A stretch of 64,000 nucleotides of DNA from Bradyrhizobium diversitatis (GTDB taxonomy: Bacteria > Pseudomonadota > Alphaproteobacteria > Rhizobiales > Xanthobacteraceae), in assembly GCF_016031635.1 (NCBI RefSeq), contig NZ_JACEGD010000006.1:264109-328108 (forward strand). Reading direction: 5' to 3'. The notes below the pieces were generated by a model. The model did not search any database. It was given only the letters and a program-made list of their open reading frames with translations, and was not told the DNA's origin. Of the stretch, positions 17,962-26,856 are shown piece by piece (the first letter of the stretch is position 1; every line of letters begins with the position of its first letter). The position numbers and the translations under genes were made by a program.

Positions 17962-18863
17962 CGACCCTGGAAGCTCCAACTTTGACCATCGTTTCGGCCA
18001 TCGACATGCCGGCCAGGCGCGCGACGTCGCCAGCTGGCATCGCAATGCGGCAGTTCCTGAAGAGTCCGTCCGGCGTCGTCGGCCTCTGTCTGCTCGCACT
18101 GATCATCGTCGGGACCCTGGTCGGCCCGCATCTCTACCGGGTCGATCCGCTCGATCTGGTTGGCGCGCCGTTCATGCCACCCGATTCGGATGCATGGCTC
18201 GGCACGGATTATCTCGGCCGCGACGTATTGGCGGGGCTGATTTACGGCGGACGCGCAACCCTGGCGGTCGGCGCCGTCGCCGCCCTGATCACGATCGCCA
18301 TCGGTCTGTTGATTGGCTCCTTGAGCGGCTTCTTTGGCGGCGTGGTGGATGTGGTGCTGGTGAAGATTACCGAGTTCTTCCAAATCCTGCCGCCGCTGCT
18401 GTTCGCAATGGTCCTGGTGACCTTGTTCGGGTCGAAGCTGTCGACGATTACGGTGGCGATCGGTGCGGTGAGCTGGACGTCGGCCGCGCGGCTGACGCGG
18501 GCTGAGTTCATGCGACTTCGCGATCTCGATTTCGTCAAAGCGTCGCGCGCGGCCGGCGCCAGCGACCGTCATCTGATGCTGCGAGTATTGTTGCCGAACG
18601 CGCTGCCCGCGGTGATCGTGTCGGCCACGCTGGCGATCGGTGTCGCAATCCTGTTCGAAGGCGGCTTGAGCTTCCTGGGACTTGGCGATCCCAACGTGAT
18701 GAGCTGGGGACTGATGCTTGGACAGAACCGGAACTACATCCTCGATGCCTGGTGGGCCGTCATATTTCCGGGGATGGCGATCTTCCTTGCAGTCCTTGCC
18801 ATCAGTCTGGTCGGCGACGGCCTCAATGACGCGATCAATCCGCGTCTCAGGCGGAGGTCGTGA
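17958..18863 (+). CDS. ABC transporter permease, DppC type
   Basis: 301-residue permease partner. The N-terminal cytoplasmic stretch is followed by a helix, then the family marker HLYRVDPLDLVGAPFMPPDSDAWLGTDYLGRDVL in which a substrate-side loop is conserved, and the EAA loop DFVKASRAAGASDRHLMLRVLLPN. The C-terminus DALNDAINPRLRR-type ending (here GDGLNDAINPRLR) is diagnostic for this family. It is coupled to the first ATPase gene by a TGATG overlap. Confidence 0.93.
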   Translation: MTTLEAPTLTIVSAIDMPARRATSPAGIAMRQFLKSPSGVVGLCLLALIIVGTLVGPHLYRVDPLDLVGAPFMPPDSDAWLGTDYLGRDVLAGLIYGGRATLAVGAVAALITIAIGLLIGSLSGFFGGVVDVVLVKITEFFQILPPLLFAMVLVTLFGSKLSTITVAIGAVSWTSAARLTRAEFMRLRDLDFVKASRAAGASDRHLMLRVLLPNALPAVIVSATLAIGVAILFEGGLSFLGLGDPNVMSWGLMLGQNRNYILDAWWAVIFPGMAIFLAVLAISLVGDGLNDAINPRLRRRS

Positions 18864-19858
18864 TGGTCGCGCTGCTCGAGGTCGACCAGCTCAACGTCAG
18901 CATGCGCAGCGAAGCCGGCCGCCTCGTGCCGGTGATCGAGAACCTGTCGTTCGCCGTCGCGCCGGCGCAGACGCTCGCCCTCGTCGGCGAGTCCGGTTGC
19001 GGCAAGAGCATGACCGCGCTCGCCCTGATGGGCCTGCTGCCGGAGGATTTCGTCATCACCAGCGGCCGCATCCTGCTGGAGGGCAGGGATATCCTTTCGC
19101 TGCCGGCGAGGGACATGCGTGCGCTGCGCGGCAGCGCGATGTCCATGATTTTCCAGGAACCGATGACCGCGCTCAACCCGCTGTTCACGGTCGGCGACCA
19201 GATCGGCGAGGTGCTGCGCTGGCATCGGGGGCTCGGCGGCGCCGCGGCGCGCGAACAGGTTCTCGCGCTGCTCCGTGCGGTGCAGATTCCGGCGCCGGAA
19301 CGGCGCATCGACGCCTATCCGCATCAGCTTTCCGGCGGCATGCGTCAGCGCGTCATGATCGCGATGGCGCTTGCCGGTAAGCCAAAGCTCCTGATCGCGG
19401 ACGAGCCGACCACGGCGCTCGACGTCACCGTGCAGGCGCAGATCTTCGATCTCCTCGCGCAGCTGCAACGCGAGACCGGGACGGCCATCCTGCTCATCAC
19501 CCACGATCTCGGCGCCGTCGGCGAACTCGCTAACGAGATACTCGTGCTTTATGCCGGCCGCTGCATCGAGGCCGGGGCATCAGCGGGGATCGTGGCGCAG
19601 CCACGTCATCCCTATACGCGAGGACTGCTGCGCTGCGTGGCGCATCTCCAACTCGGACAGGCACCGAAATCCTGGACCGACCTCGGCGAGATCCCCGGGA
19701 TGGTGCCGCCGCTCGGTGCGCGCGGGGCCGAATGCGCGTTTCTGGCCCGATGTGCCAAGGCGGCTGATGTCTGCCGGTCGAACCCACAGCCGATACTCGA
19801 GCCGATTGCGGCTGGTCACGCCGTATCGTGCTGGTGCAAGGCGGCAGTCGCGGCATGA
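18863..19858 (+). CDS. ABC transporter ATP-binding protein, DppD type
   Basis: 331-residue ATPase. Walker [10 protein letters not shown], signature LSGGMRQRV, Walker [20 protein letters not shown] and the H-loop LLITHDLG are intact. The C-terminal oligopeptide-type extension has the cysteine cluster ([14 protein letters not shown]) seen in DppD/OppD ATPases that bind an iron-sulfur cluster. ATG 18863 overlaps the previous stop as TGATG; a GTG immediately before it is also possible. Confidence 0.92.
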   Translation: MVALLEVDQLNVSMRSEAGRLVPVIENLSFAVAPAQTLALVGESGCGKSMTALALMGLLPEDFVITSGRILLEGRDILSLPARDMRALRGSAMSMIFQEPMTALNPLFTVGDQIGEVLRWHRGLGGAAAREQVLALLRAVQIPAPERRIDAYPHQLSGGMRQRVMIAMALAGKPKLLIADEPTTALDVTVQAQIFDLLAQLQRETGTAILLITHDLGAVGELANEILVLYAGRCIEAGASAGIVAQPRHPYTRGLLRCVAHLQLGQAPKSWTDLGEIPGMVPPLGARGAECAFLARCAKAADVCRSNPQPILEPIAAGHAVSCWCKAAVAA

Positions 19859-20886
19859 CGGCGTTTGAGGCAGCACAAATCCACGACGCATCGGACGTTT
19901 TGCTCGACGTCAACGACCTCGTGGTTCATTTCCCGGCCGGCCGCCGATCGGGTAAGCCGTCTTTTGTTCACGCGGTCGACGGCGTCAGCTTTCGCGTGCG
20001 GCGCGGCACGACGTTCGGCATTGTCGGCGAGAGCGGCTCCGGGAAGTCGACCACCGCCCAGGCGGTGATGCGGCTGGTCCCTGTCACGTCAGGTCAGGTC
20101 GTGTTCGGAAACAGGAATATTGCCGAACTCTCGGGCGAGCCGCTGCGTGCCGTGCGCCGTCACCTCCAGATCGTGTTTCAGGATCCATTCTCGGCACTCA
20201 ATCCGCGCCGCCGCGCCGGCGACCAGATCCGCGAGCCATTGGATTTGCTCGGCATCGGAAGCCGCAGCGACCGCGACGAGCGGGTGCGCAAGCTTCTGGC
20301 GGAAGTCGGCCTGCCGCCGCAGGCCGCGGACCTGTTTCCGCATCAGTTCTCAGGCGGTCAGCGTCAGCGGCTTTGCATCGCGCGCGCGCTTGCGCCCGAG
20401 CCGGATCTCATCGTCTGCGACGAGGCCGTGTCTGCGCTCGACGTCGCGATCCAGGCGCAGATCCTCAATCTGCTGAAGCGGTTGCAGCGCGAGCGCAATC
20501 TCACCTACATCTTCATCTCGCACGACCTTGCTGTGATTCAGCAATTCTGCGACGAGGTCGCCGTGATGTATCTGGGCAAGATCGTCGAGCAAGCGCCGGC
20601 TGCCGAAATCTTCCGCGCACCGCATCATCCGTATACCTGGTCGCTGCTCGCCGCGGCCGCTCCTCCGGGATCGATGCGTGATGAGCTCAAGCGGCGCTAT
20701 CTCGTCAAGGGCGATCCGCCGAGTCCGGTCGACCCGTTGCCCGGCTGCCGCTTTGTCGAGCGCTGCCCATCGGCCGTCGAGGTCTGTCGGCAGCGATTGC
20801 CGACGTTGGATGTCGTCGCACCGTGCCACTATGTCGGGTGCCACCGAAGTGCTGAACTGGCGCCTCCGACGTTCGATTCGCGCTAG
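19855..20886 (+). CDS. ABC transporter ATP-binding protein, DppF type
   Basis: 343-residue second ATPase of the importer. GESGSGKSTTAQA is Walker A, FSGGQRQRLCIARAL is the signature region and LIVCDEAVSALDVAIQAQI is Walker B. The C-terminal cysteine-rich oligopeptide_ABC region (CRFVERCPSAVEVC) is present. Its ATG overlaps the stop of the first ATPase gene as ATGA. It closes the operon and is followed by a weak hairpin and a gene-poor seam. Confidence 0.92.
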   Translation: MTAFEAAQIHDASDVLLDVNDLVVHFPAGRRSGKPSFVHAVDGVSFRVRRGTTFGIVGESGSGKSTTAQAVMRLVPVTSGQVVFGNRNIAELSGEPLRAVRRHLQIVFQDPFSALNPRRRAGDQIREPLDLLGIGSRSDRDERVRKLLAEVGLPPQAADLFPHQFSGGQRQRLCIARALAPEPDLIVCDEAVSALDVAIQAQILNLLKRLQRERNLTYIFISHDLAVIQQFCDEVAVMYLGKIVEQAPAAEIFRAPHHPYTWSLLAAAAPPGSMRDELKRRYLVKGDPPSPVDPLPGCRFVERCPSAVEVCRQRLPTLDVVAPCHYVGCHRSAELAPPTFDSR

Positions 20887-20909
20887 TCGCTTCCGTCGCG
20901 ACCATTTTT
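20886..20909 (+). terminator. Possible rho-independent terminator of the peptide importer operon
   Basis: GTCGC (20886-20890) pairs with GCGAC (20898-20902) around a 7-nt loop and is followed by CATTTTT. The stem is only 5 bp, so strength is doubtful, but the position directly on the stop codon of the last gene fits. The stretch that follows, 20910-21853, contains no supported gene apart from the repeats and tRNA fragment listed separately. Confidence 0.4.
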
Positions 20910-21267
20910 CGCAAACGTTTTGGCATCTCACCCGATCGCCTGCGTTGATGGCAAGTGGCACATGGCCGGCAGTTTGGGGGTCTCCTAATCCTTGATCGAA
21001 AGCGAGAATCCGGCGAGCGAAAAGCCTGCCCCTAAATTGGCGGCACTAAATTTATCGCGGCACACCAAATCGCATTCCACGAGTTGCAGTGCTGAGACCC
21101 GTGACACACTTGTGGTACACCAAAAACGGTGCGGAATCCGAACCAGCAACTAAGTCCTTGAATCTGTAGCGGAAAAATTCAGCCGGTTTTCGTTGCGTTG
21201 GACCGACAGGACGGCTAAGCGTCTGATATGAGATGTAAATTTTCCGTCGCCCCGATGATGGACTGGC

Positions 21268-21335
21268 GCGAGAATTCAAGTTTTTCAGTTGGTTAGAAGG
21301 CGGTGTGTGCACTGTGTGTGCATCGGGAGATCAAG
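21268..21335. repeat. Dispersed repeat, copy B
   Basis: Second copy of the element at 8012-8069: GCGAGAATTCAAG, TTTTTCAGT, then a GGCG-GTGTGTGCA segment and CATCGGGAGATCAAG. It carries an extra GTGTGTGCA-like unit relative to copy A. It lies about 135 nt from the tRNA-Lys fragment. A minus-strand frame 21052-21312 starts in it but has no recognisable product. Confidence 0.5.
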
Positions 21336-21470
21336 AGAAATCTTGCGACAGCCAACGCGAGCTGAAGTTGCGGGCCGGTCGCTGAAGGTGCGCACTTCTT
21401 GGCAACGCATCCGCGTGGCTGGGCCTACGACGCAATCGATCGACGACGCGGCGCGCTAGGATCAGACAAA

Positions 21471-21519
21471 CTGACTCTTAATAGGCGGGTCCCGGGTTCG
21501 AGCCCTGGTGCGCCCACCA
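21471..21519 (+). pseudogene. 3' fragment of tRNA-Lys (anticodon CTT), likely attachment-site remnant
   Basis: CTGACTCTTAAT reproduces the 5' side of the anticodon stem and the loop of tRNA-Lys(CTT), and GCGGGTCCCGGGTTCGAGCCCTGG plus GTGCGCCCACCA reproduces variable region, T arm, acceptor strand and encoded CCA. The D arm and 5' acceptor strand (a GGGCGCA start) are absent upstream, so this is not a functional tRNA. Fragments of exactly this 3' portion are left by tyrosine-recombinase integration into tRNA genes. No integrase is recognisable nearby. Confidence 0.75.
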
Positions 21520-21666
21520 TTTCAGTACCTTAGCTGGCAAAACCGATTGAGTAGCTGATTTTTCAGACGGTCATCTTGCTATAATAGAGCGTCACTGCGA
21601 AATTGCAGTCCGAGACGGTCGGCGCGTACTGCGATCGATAAGCGCGATCTTTCCAAGGATGGATTG

Positions 21667-21720
21667 GAGCAAGAGCTCAAGTTGTTCCAATTGGTCGGAG
21701 GGTCGCGTGTGCACGACGTG
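21667..21720. repeat. Dispersed repeat, partial copy C
   Basis: Partial, more diverged match to copies A and B (GAGCAAGAGCTCAAG, then TTGGTCGGAGGGTCGCGTGTGCACG). It lacks the GGGAGATCAA end. The three copies share spacing of the CAAG, TT and GTGTGCA blocks. Confidence 0.35.
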
Positions 21721-21853
21721 CCCAGTACTCTATCTTGTAGCTCCACCTCGCCGAAGTCTTGCCCGCCGGACGTCGGCCACGCGGTCGTCAATTGCGCGGC
21801 CTCGGGGCAGCCAACCTGTAGGAACTGCCCGCAGGTACGCCGGTTTCCACGTC

Positions 21854-22387
21854 ATGAAGAAACCCTTGGCGCCCCATCCAAAAGCTGCATCCGGGCTGAC
21901 GTCAGCTCTCGAGCGGAATATCCACGCTCTGGTCGAACGAAGGAAACGCGAGCAATCCGACGCGTCCATTCAGCAAAAGGTCGCCGACGCAATAACTTCG
22001 TTCACCGGCAGCATGCAGTTTGTTTACCTGCACTTATTTGCTTTTGGATTTTGGATAGCCGCAAACCTCGGATGGCTTCCAGGAATTGTGCCATGGGACC
22101 AGAGCTTTGTAGTGCTCGCTATGATTGCCTCTGTAGAGGCAATCTTTCTTTCGACCTTTGTTCTGATCTCTCAAAACCGTATGGCGGCCGAAGCGGATAG
22201 AAGGGCGGAGTTGGACCTGCAGATCAGTCTCCTCACCGAACATGAGATCACGAAGGTGGTTGCGCTCATGAATGAAATGGCCCGCAAAATGGGGATCGAT
22301 TCCCGGGAGAACAAAGAGCTTCAGGAAGCCGCCTCAGATATCGCGCCGGAGCGCGTTCTCGACAAGATCGAAGAGAGCAAGGACTAA
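21854..22387 (+). CDS. DUF1003 domain membrane protein
   Basis: 177-residue protein with the DUF1003 core: ERNIHALVERRKREQ, then VADAITSFTGSMQFVYLHLFAFGFWIAANLG and a second hydrophobic segment (VVLAMIASVEAIFLSTFVLISQNRM), so two transmembrane helices with a cytoplasmic charged C-terminal tail. Function is unknown. The start is set at ATG 21854; a longer open frame upstream is unconvincing. GGAAC at 21821 with GGTT 16 nt later (21842-21845) resembles the stress promoters elsewhere in the window, but it would leave almost no leader unless translation begins further in. Confidence 0.85.
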   Translation: MKKPLAPHPKAASGLTSALERNIHALVERRKREQSDASIQQKVADAITSFTGSMQFVYLHLFAFGFWIAANLGWLPGIVPWDQSFVVLAMIASVEAIFLSTFVLISQNRMAAEADRRAELDLQISLLTEHEITKVVALMNEMARKMGIDSRENKELQEAASDIAPERVLDKIEESKD

Positions 22388-22454
22388 TCGGGCGCAACAG
22401 CGCTCCTGCCGCAAGACGCCAGAGCCGGAATGAGCGCTTCTGGCTCTCAGCTGG

Positions 22455-23507
22455 CTATTCGGAGCTGAGCAGGCTGCGCGCCGGACCCCTCTTTCGCCGT
22501 GCGAGAGCCGGCACTAGTGTCGGCGACTCACCAGCGATGCGCATTGCGAAGTAGGCAATCGTGGCCTGGAGACCGTCCCTCAGCGCGACACGCGGTCGCC
22601 ATCCCAGCAACCGCGAGGCGGTGTCGATGACCGGCTTGCGGCGCTTCGGATCGTCCTTTGGAAGCGCCTCAAAGCGGAGCTGCGACGCCGATTCGGTATA
22701 CGTCAGAACCTCGCGGGCGATGGCTTCGATCGTGACCTCGTGAGGATTGCCGAGGTTGCAGGGGCCGGTCACCGATGACGGGCTTTCCATTAGCAGCTGG
22801 AGGCCTCGCACGAGATCGTCGACAAAGCAGAAACTCCGGGTTTGCGTGCCGCCGCCATAGATCGTGATCGGCTCGCCACGCAGGGCCTGCACGATAAAGT
22901 TCGAAACGACACGGCCATCGTTCTCCAGCATGCGTGGGCCATAGGTGTTGAAGATGCGCGCGACCTTGATCTCAGTCCCGTGCGTGCGGTGGTAGTCAAA
23001 CATCAGCGTCTCGGCGGCGCGCTTGCCCTCGTCGTAACAGGCGCGTGGCCCGATTGGGTTGACGTTGCCGAGATAGGATTCAGGCTGGGGGTGCACCTCC
23101 GGATCGCCGTAGACTTCGCTCGTGGAAGCTTGCAGGACGCGGGCACCCTTGTAATGCGCGAGCTCGAGCAGGTTGATTGTGCCCAGCACGCATGTCTTCA
23201 TCGTGCCGACCGGATCTCTTTGGTAATGCCGCGGCGAAGCGGGACAGGCGAGGCTATAGATGCGGTCGATTTCCCCTTCGATCTCAATCTCCTCTTGCAC
23301 GTTATGCTCGATGAAGCGAAAGTTCGGATGGTTCAGGAGCGGCCTGATATTGGCGATTCTGCCTGTGAAGAGATTGTCGAGGCAGATGACGGCGTTGCCA
23401 CGTTGCAACAACGAATCGCAGAGATGAGAGCCGATGAAGCCGGCGCCGCCGGCAATGAGCACGGTCGGCGAGCGGCGGAGCGTAGGGATACGGGTCTGGA
23501 GTGTCAT
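22455..23507 (-). CDS. UDP-glucuronate decarboxylase-like NAD-dependent SDR (UDP-xylose synthase type)
   Basis: 350-residue extended SDR that in its family converts UDP-glucuronate to UDP-xylose. The NAD motif [10 protein letters not shown] is at residues 20-29, the serine/threonine segment is STSEVYGDP (about 128-136) and the catalytic pair is Y158 and K162 in YDEGKR, which is the signature that separates UXS from dTDP-glucose dehydratases. The CPASPRHYQ block is also UXS-typical. It is the last gene of the downstream operon of the inositol/glycosyltransferase cluster, 12 nt after the neighbouring glycosyltransferase gene, and gives the cluster a likely xylose donor. Confidence 0.9.
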   Translation of the reverse strand: MTLQTRIPTLRRSPTVLIAGGAGFIGSHLCDSLLQRGNAVICLDNLFTGRIANIRPLLNHPNFRFIEHNVQEEIEIEGEIDRIYSLACPASPRHYQRDPVGTMKTCVLGTINLLELAHYKGARVLQASTSEVYGDPEVHPQPESYLGNVNPIGPRACYDEGKRAAETLMFDYHRTHGTEIKVARIFNTYGPRMLENDGRVVSNFIVQALRGEPITIYGGGTQTRSFCFVDDLVRGLQLLMESPSSVTGPCNLGNPHEVTIEAIAREVLTYTESASQLRFEALPKDDPKRRKPVIDTASRLLGWRPRVALRDGLQATIAYFAMRIAGESPTLVPALARRKRGPARSLLSSE

Positions 23508-23519
23508 GGCAGGCTCTCT

Positions 23520-24644
23520 TTAGAGTTCGGCGACTTGAACCGGACGGGCGGCGGCAGGCCGCGAGGACTTGCGACGGCGGCGTGCGGCTGCTTCGGCGTA
23601 GTAACCCTCCAGCTGGCCGGCGCGGTGGTCGGCGGTGTGATCGGTCAGAACGCGCCGGCGTGCGCTCTCCGCAACGGTGAGCCGACGCTCCTCGGGCATG
23701 TCGCGCAGGATTTCGATGACGTCGCGCGGGCTCGAGGCCAAAAGAATCTCCCGCGACGGCGCGAAGATGGTTTCGATGCCCGGCCAGCGGTCGGAGATTA
23801 CGGGCGTGCCGCAGGCGGCAGCTTCGAACAGGCGAACGCTCGGCGAGAAGCCTAGCGCACGCATGTCGGCGCGAGTCGCGTTCAGGGTGAATCGCTGTTC
23901 CGCATAGAACGTCGGGTGCTGTTTCGGCGCAAGGTGCTCGATCCGCAGGACATTGTCGGGCCAGACGATATCAGCGGGATATTGCGCGCCTCCGACCGCG
24001 AACTGCTCTGACGACAACGCGCGGGCTGGGGACAGCAGCAGCTGTTCGAGAATCGGCTGCCGGTCCTCGCTATAGGTCCCGAGATAGCCAAGGGCCCATT
24101 TCGCCTCCGCTTGCTGCGGCGCGTAAGCCTCGGTGTCGGCGCTGCAATAGAGAACCCGGGCCATCGGGCTGCCGTACCGCTCCTCGATCATGTCGGGCAC
24201 GGGACCACCGGCGAACGACAGATAGAGATCGAACCGCGGGATCGTCGCGGCTGACAGATAGTCGAGGCCTTGGTCGAGCTTCGCGAGCGTTAGGGGTGTG
24301 TCGATGTCGTAAAACGCAGTGATTCCACGCGCCTGGCTCGTGATCCACTCGGAGATGGCAATACCGTCGGGCACATAAGAACCGATGACAACGAGGTCGG
24401 CGTCCCGGATCAGCTTGCCGAAACGGCGAGGCACGTCCTTTAGGGACTGATAGAGCTCCACCGTCCACGATGTCGGGTGGGTGAGATCGCGATGCTCGCG
24501 ATACCAGGCGACGTCGCGCTCGAGGAAAGTGACGTGGTGGCCTCGTCGTGCGAGGGCCCCGATCAGAGCGCGATAAGTCGTCGCGTGACCATTGCCCCAT
24601 GACGATGTGACCGAAAGACCGACGACGACAATTCTCAGGTTCAT
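23520..24644 (-). CDS. CgeB-like glycosyltransferase (paralogue 1)
   Basis: 374-residue GT-B type protein. The N-terminal domain carries SSWGNGHATTYR (about residues 14-25), a segment shared in altered form with three other glycosyltransferases of this cluster. The C-terminal donor domain has RLFEAAACGTPVISDRWPGIETIF, the acidic/Gly-rich block typical of CgeB/GT1-type enzymes. ATG 24644 overlaps the upstream gene by 4 nt; the frame extends to 24866 but only as a shadow. No membrane segment or signal is present. It is most similar by eye to the 35350-36453 protein. Confidence 0.88.
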   Translation of the reverse strand: MNLRIVVVGLSVTSSWGNGHATTYRALIGALARRGHHVTFLERDVAWYREHRDLTHPTSWTVELYQSLKDVPRRFGKLIRDADLVVIGSYVPDGIAISEWITSQARGITAFYDIDTPLTLAKLDQGLDYLSAATIPRFDLYLSFAGGPVPDMIEERYGSPMARVLYCSADTEAYAPQQAEAKWALGYLGTYSEDRQPILEQLLLSPARALSSEQFAVGGAQYPADIVWPDNVLRIEHLAPKQHPTFYAEQRFTLNATRADMRALGFSPSVRLFEAAACGTPVISDRWPGIETIFAPSREILLASSPRDVIEILRDMPEERRLTVAESARRRVLTDHTADHRAGQLEGYYAEAAARRRRKSSRPAAARPVQVAEL

Positions 24645-25729
24645 TCTGCTGCCTCGATGCGCGAGCTGCTTCCGGCGAAGAGTTCGTTGAACTGGCGAGC
24701 CCGGTGCCGATAGGTGTGTTGGTTCAGGATGCGCGTGCGGGCCCGGTTGGCGATCGCAGCGGCACGATCGGGGTTGAGAGCGTCGAGATGACCGGCAATC
24801 TCGGCTCCGTTCGCGGCCACCAGCACCTCGCGGTCCGGCTCCAGGAAATGCTCGATGCCGGGCCATTTATCGGTGATCAGGCAGGCGCCTGCGCCGATCG
24901 CCTCGAATACCCGCGTCGGCGGCGAGAAGCCGAAGCGCGCCATGCTGTCGCGATTGACGTTGAGCGTGGCCAGGCCGGAGCCGAAGAAGGCGTTGTGCTG
25001 GCCGGTGCCGACATGCCCGACCTTGCGGATGTTCTTTGCGGTGCTCTTGGTATCCCAGCCGGAACCGCCGAGAACGAACGTCTTGTCGGGTAGCGCACGC
25101 GCGACGTCGAGAAAGAAATGCTCAACGCGCTGCTCGCGATCTGGCAGGCGATTGGCCAACAGGCCGAGATCGCAGGCAAACTCTGGTTTGGGCGGGGAAG
25201 GAAAATGCGTCTCGGGATCGAGCGCGTTGTAGATCGGCACACAATCCCGCGCACCCATGGCGCGATAGGCCGATACGACGCCATCGCCGCCGCCGTAGGT
25301 CAGGACTATGTCGTAAGAGGAAATCGCGCGGCGCAGATGATGCTCGGCATCGTTTCCCATGGCTTCGAGCGTAGCGGGGGCGTCGACATCCCAGTAAATC
25401 CGCATGGTTCGAGCCGGCAGGGCCCCAACCGCGATCTCTAGCTCCCGATCGAAGACCCCGACGCCGCTGGCCTTGATCAGCATGTCGGCCGATCGCGCCG
25501 CCGCGTCAAGTGAACCGCGCCAGCCCTCGGCTGTGGCGGGGTAGACGACGACTTTGGCCCAATCGGGATCGACGATGTCGCGATGGGCCTGTCGCTCGAA
25601 GGCATCGGGCTCGAAAAAGGTGATGTCGTGTCCAAGCGCTGCAATCTGCTTGAGCATGCCGCGATAATAGGTGGCGGCACCGTTCCAGTAGGACGAGACG
25701 AGGCTGGATCCGAAGAAGCAGATCTTCAT
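24641..25729 (-). CDS. CgeB-like glycosyltransferase (paralogue 2)
   Basis: 362-residue cytoplasmic glycosyltransferase. The N-terminus reads MKICFFGSSLVSSYWNGAATYYRG, matching the W-x-G-x-A-x-x-x-R pattern of the other cluster members, and the donor site contains FSPPTRVFEAIGAGACLITDKWPGIEHF. It ends with LNQHTYRHRARQF, a C-terminal H-T-x-x-x-R-A pattern also seen in its paralogues. Overlaps both neighbours by 4 nt, so translational coupling is likely. Donor and acceptor are unknown. Confidence 0.87.
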   Translation of the reverse strand: MKICFFGSSLVSSYWNGAATYYRGMLKQIAALGHDITFFEPDAFERQAHRDIVDPDWAKVVVYPATAEGWRGSLDAAARSADMLIKASGVGVFDRELEIAVGALPARTMRIYWDVDAPATLEAMGNDAEHHLRRAISSYDIVLTYGGGDGVVSAYRAMGARDCVPIYNALDPETHFPSPPKPEFACDLGLLANRLPDREQRVEHFFLDVARALPDKTFVLGGSGWDTKSTAKNIRKVGHVGTGQHNAFFGSGLATLNVNRDSMARFGFSPPTRVFEAIGAGACLITDKWPGIEHFLEPDREVLVAANGAEIAGHLDALNPDRAAAIANRARTRILNQHTYRHRARQFNELFAGSSSRIEAAE

Positions 25730-26856
25730 GCGGAGGCTCCGATGTATCGCAAGGGCCGTGACGAGCTGTCGGAGGTCCGAATGCGCTCCACGATGTCCAC
25801 GAGCTGCTGTGCGCGATGACGGCACGTATGGCGCTCCCGGATTGTCCTGAGTCCGGTCGCCACCATGGCGGCTGACAGGTCCCGATCATCGAGAACGGTA
25901 CGGAGGGCACGCTTCATCTCGGCGCCATCGGCGGCCTGCAGATAAGCGCCCTGCGGAAACAGGCCTTCGACATCGGACCAAGGGGCCGAGATCAGGGGAA
26001 TGCCGCAGGCGAGCGCCTCGAACACGCGAATGGTGGGGATACCCGGAAGCGACCGCACATAGGGACCACGGGGGACGTGAACGGTCGCGCGCGCGCCGGC
26101 GAAGGCGACCGGCGCCCAGTGCGCCGGCAACCAGCCGCCATAGCGAATGCCCGCGGCCTGGATGGTCTGCAGAGCGACATCGGAGTAACGGACGCCGTAA
26201 ACGCCAGCACGCAAGCCCAGTTCAGCGACGGGCGCGACCAGAAACTCATTGAGCTCGGCACTGCGCTCGCCATCACCCCAATTGCCGATCCAGACCAGAT
26301 CATCCGTGCGCTCGACATGCGGCAAAGGATGATACATGGCGGTATCGGCGGCCTCGTGCCAGGTATAGGCACGATCAGCCCAGCCGAGAGTCACATAAAT
26401 TCGACGCAGAACTTCGCCAAATGCGAGCACGCCGTCGAATGCATCGAGGTCGAATTGTGCCAGTTCATCCGGCGCAGTGACCGCGCGGTGATGGGTGTCG
26501 TGAAACAACAAGGTGAAAGGAGCGCCGTGCGCGCGCTTGGAGCCGATCTTTTCGATCACATCAGGCGAATTCCATTCGTGCACAATCACGAGATCGGCGC
26601 CATCAAGAGCTTCGTCGAAATCGAGTGAGGCATCAAAGCGACGAATGGAAACGCCGGGGAAGAGTTGCCCGATGTCTTGTAGCGCCCCACTGCCGCTTTC
26701 GCGGATGGCATTCAATCGACTCCAGCCATCAAACGGCTCGAACACGACCACCTCATGTCCGAGCGCGTGCAACTCGCGGGCGTATCCGCGCAGGAAATGA
26801 GCGTTGCCGTTGTTCCAGCAGGAGTTGAATGCGTGATAGAACAGGACGCATCTCAT
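25726..26856 (-). CDS. CgeB-like glycosyltransferase (paralogue 3)
   Basis: 376-residue GT-B protein starting MRCVLFYHAFNSCWNNGNAHFLRG, a variant of the shared N-terminal motif. The donor domain has IPTIRVFEALACGIPLISAPWSDVEGLF and the C-terminus RERHTCRHRAQQ. Unlike paralogues 1 and 4, it contains a long central acidic region (DSHH-poor, WIGNWGDGERSAELN) that is conserved in CgeB-type spore-maturation-like transferases. Soluble; 4-nt overlaps on both sides. Confidence 0.87.
   Translation of the reverse strand: MRCVLFYHAFNSCWNNGNAHFLRGYARELHALGHEVVVFEPFDGWSRLNAIRESGSGALQDIGQLFPGVSIRRFDASLDFDEALDGADLVIVHEWNSPDVIEKIGSKRAHGAPFTLLFHDTHHRAVTAPDELAQFDLDAFDGVLAFGEVLRRIYVTLGWADRAYTWHEAADTAMYHPLPHVERTDDLVWIGNWGDGERSAELNEFLVAPVAELGLRAGVYGVRYSDVALQTIQAAGIRYGGWLPAHWAPVAFAGARATVHVPRGPYVRSLPGIPTIRVFEALACGIPLISAPWSDVEGLFPQGAYLQAADGAEMKRALRTVLDDRDLSAAMVATGLRTIRERHTCRHRAQQLVDIVERIRTSDSSSRPLRYIGASA

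Noticed and set aside
21052..21312. 86-codon minus-strand frame
   Set aside because: Starts in a dispersed repeat and shows no family features.
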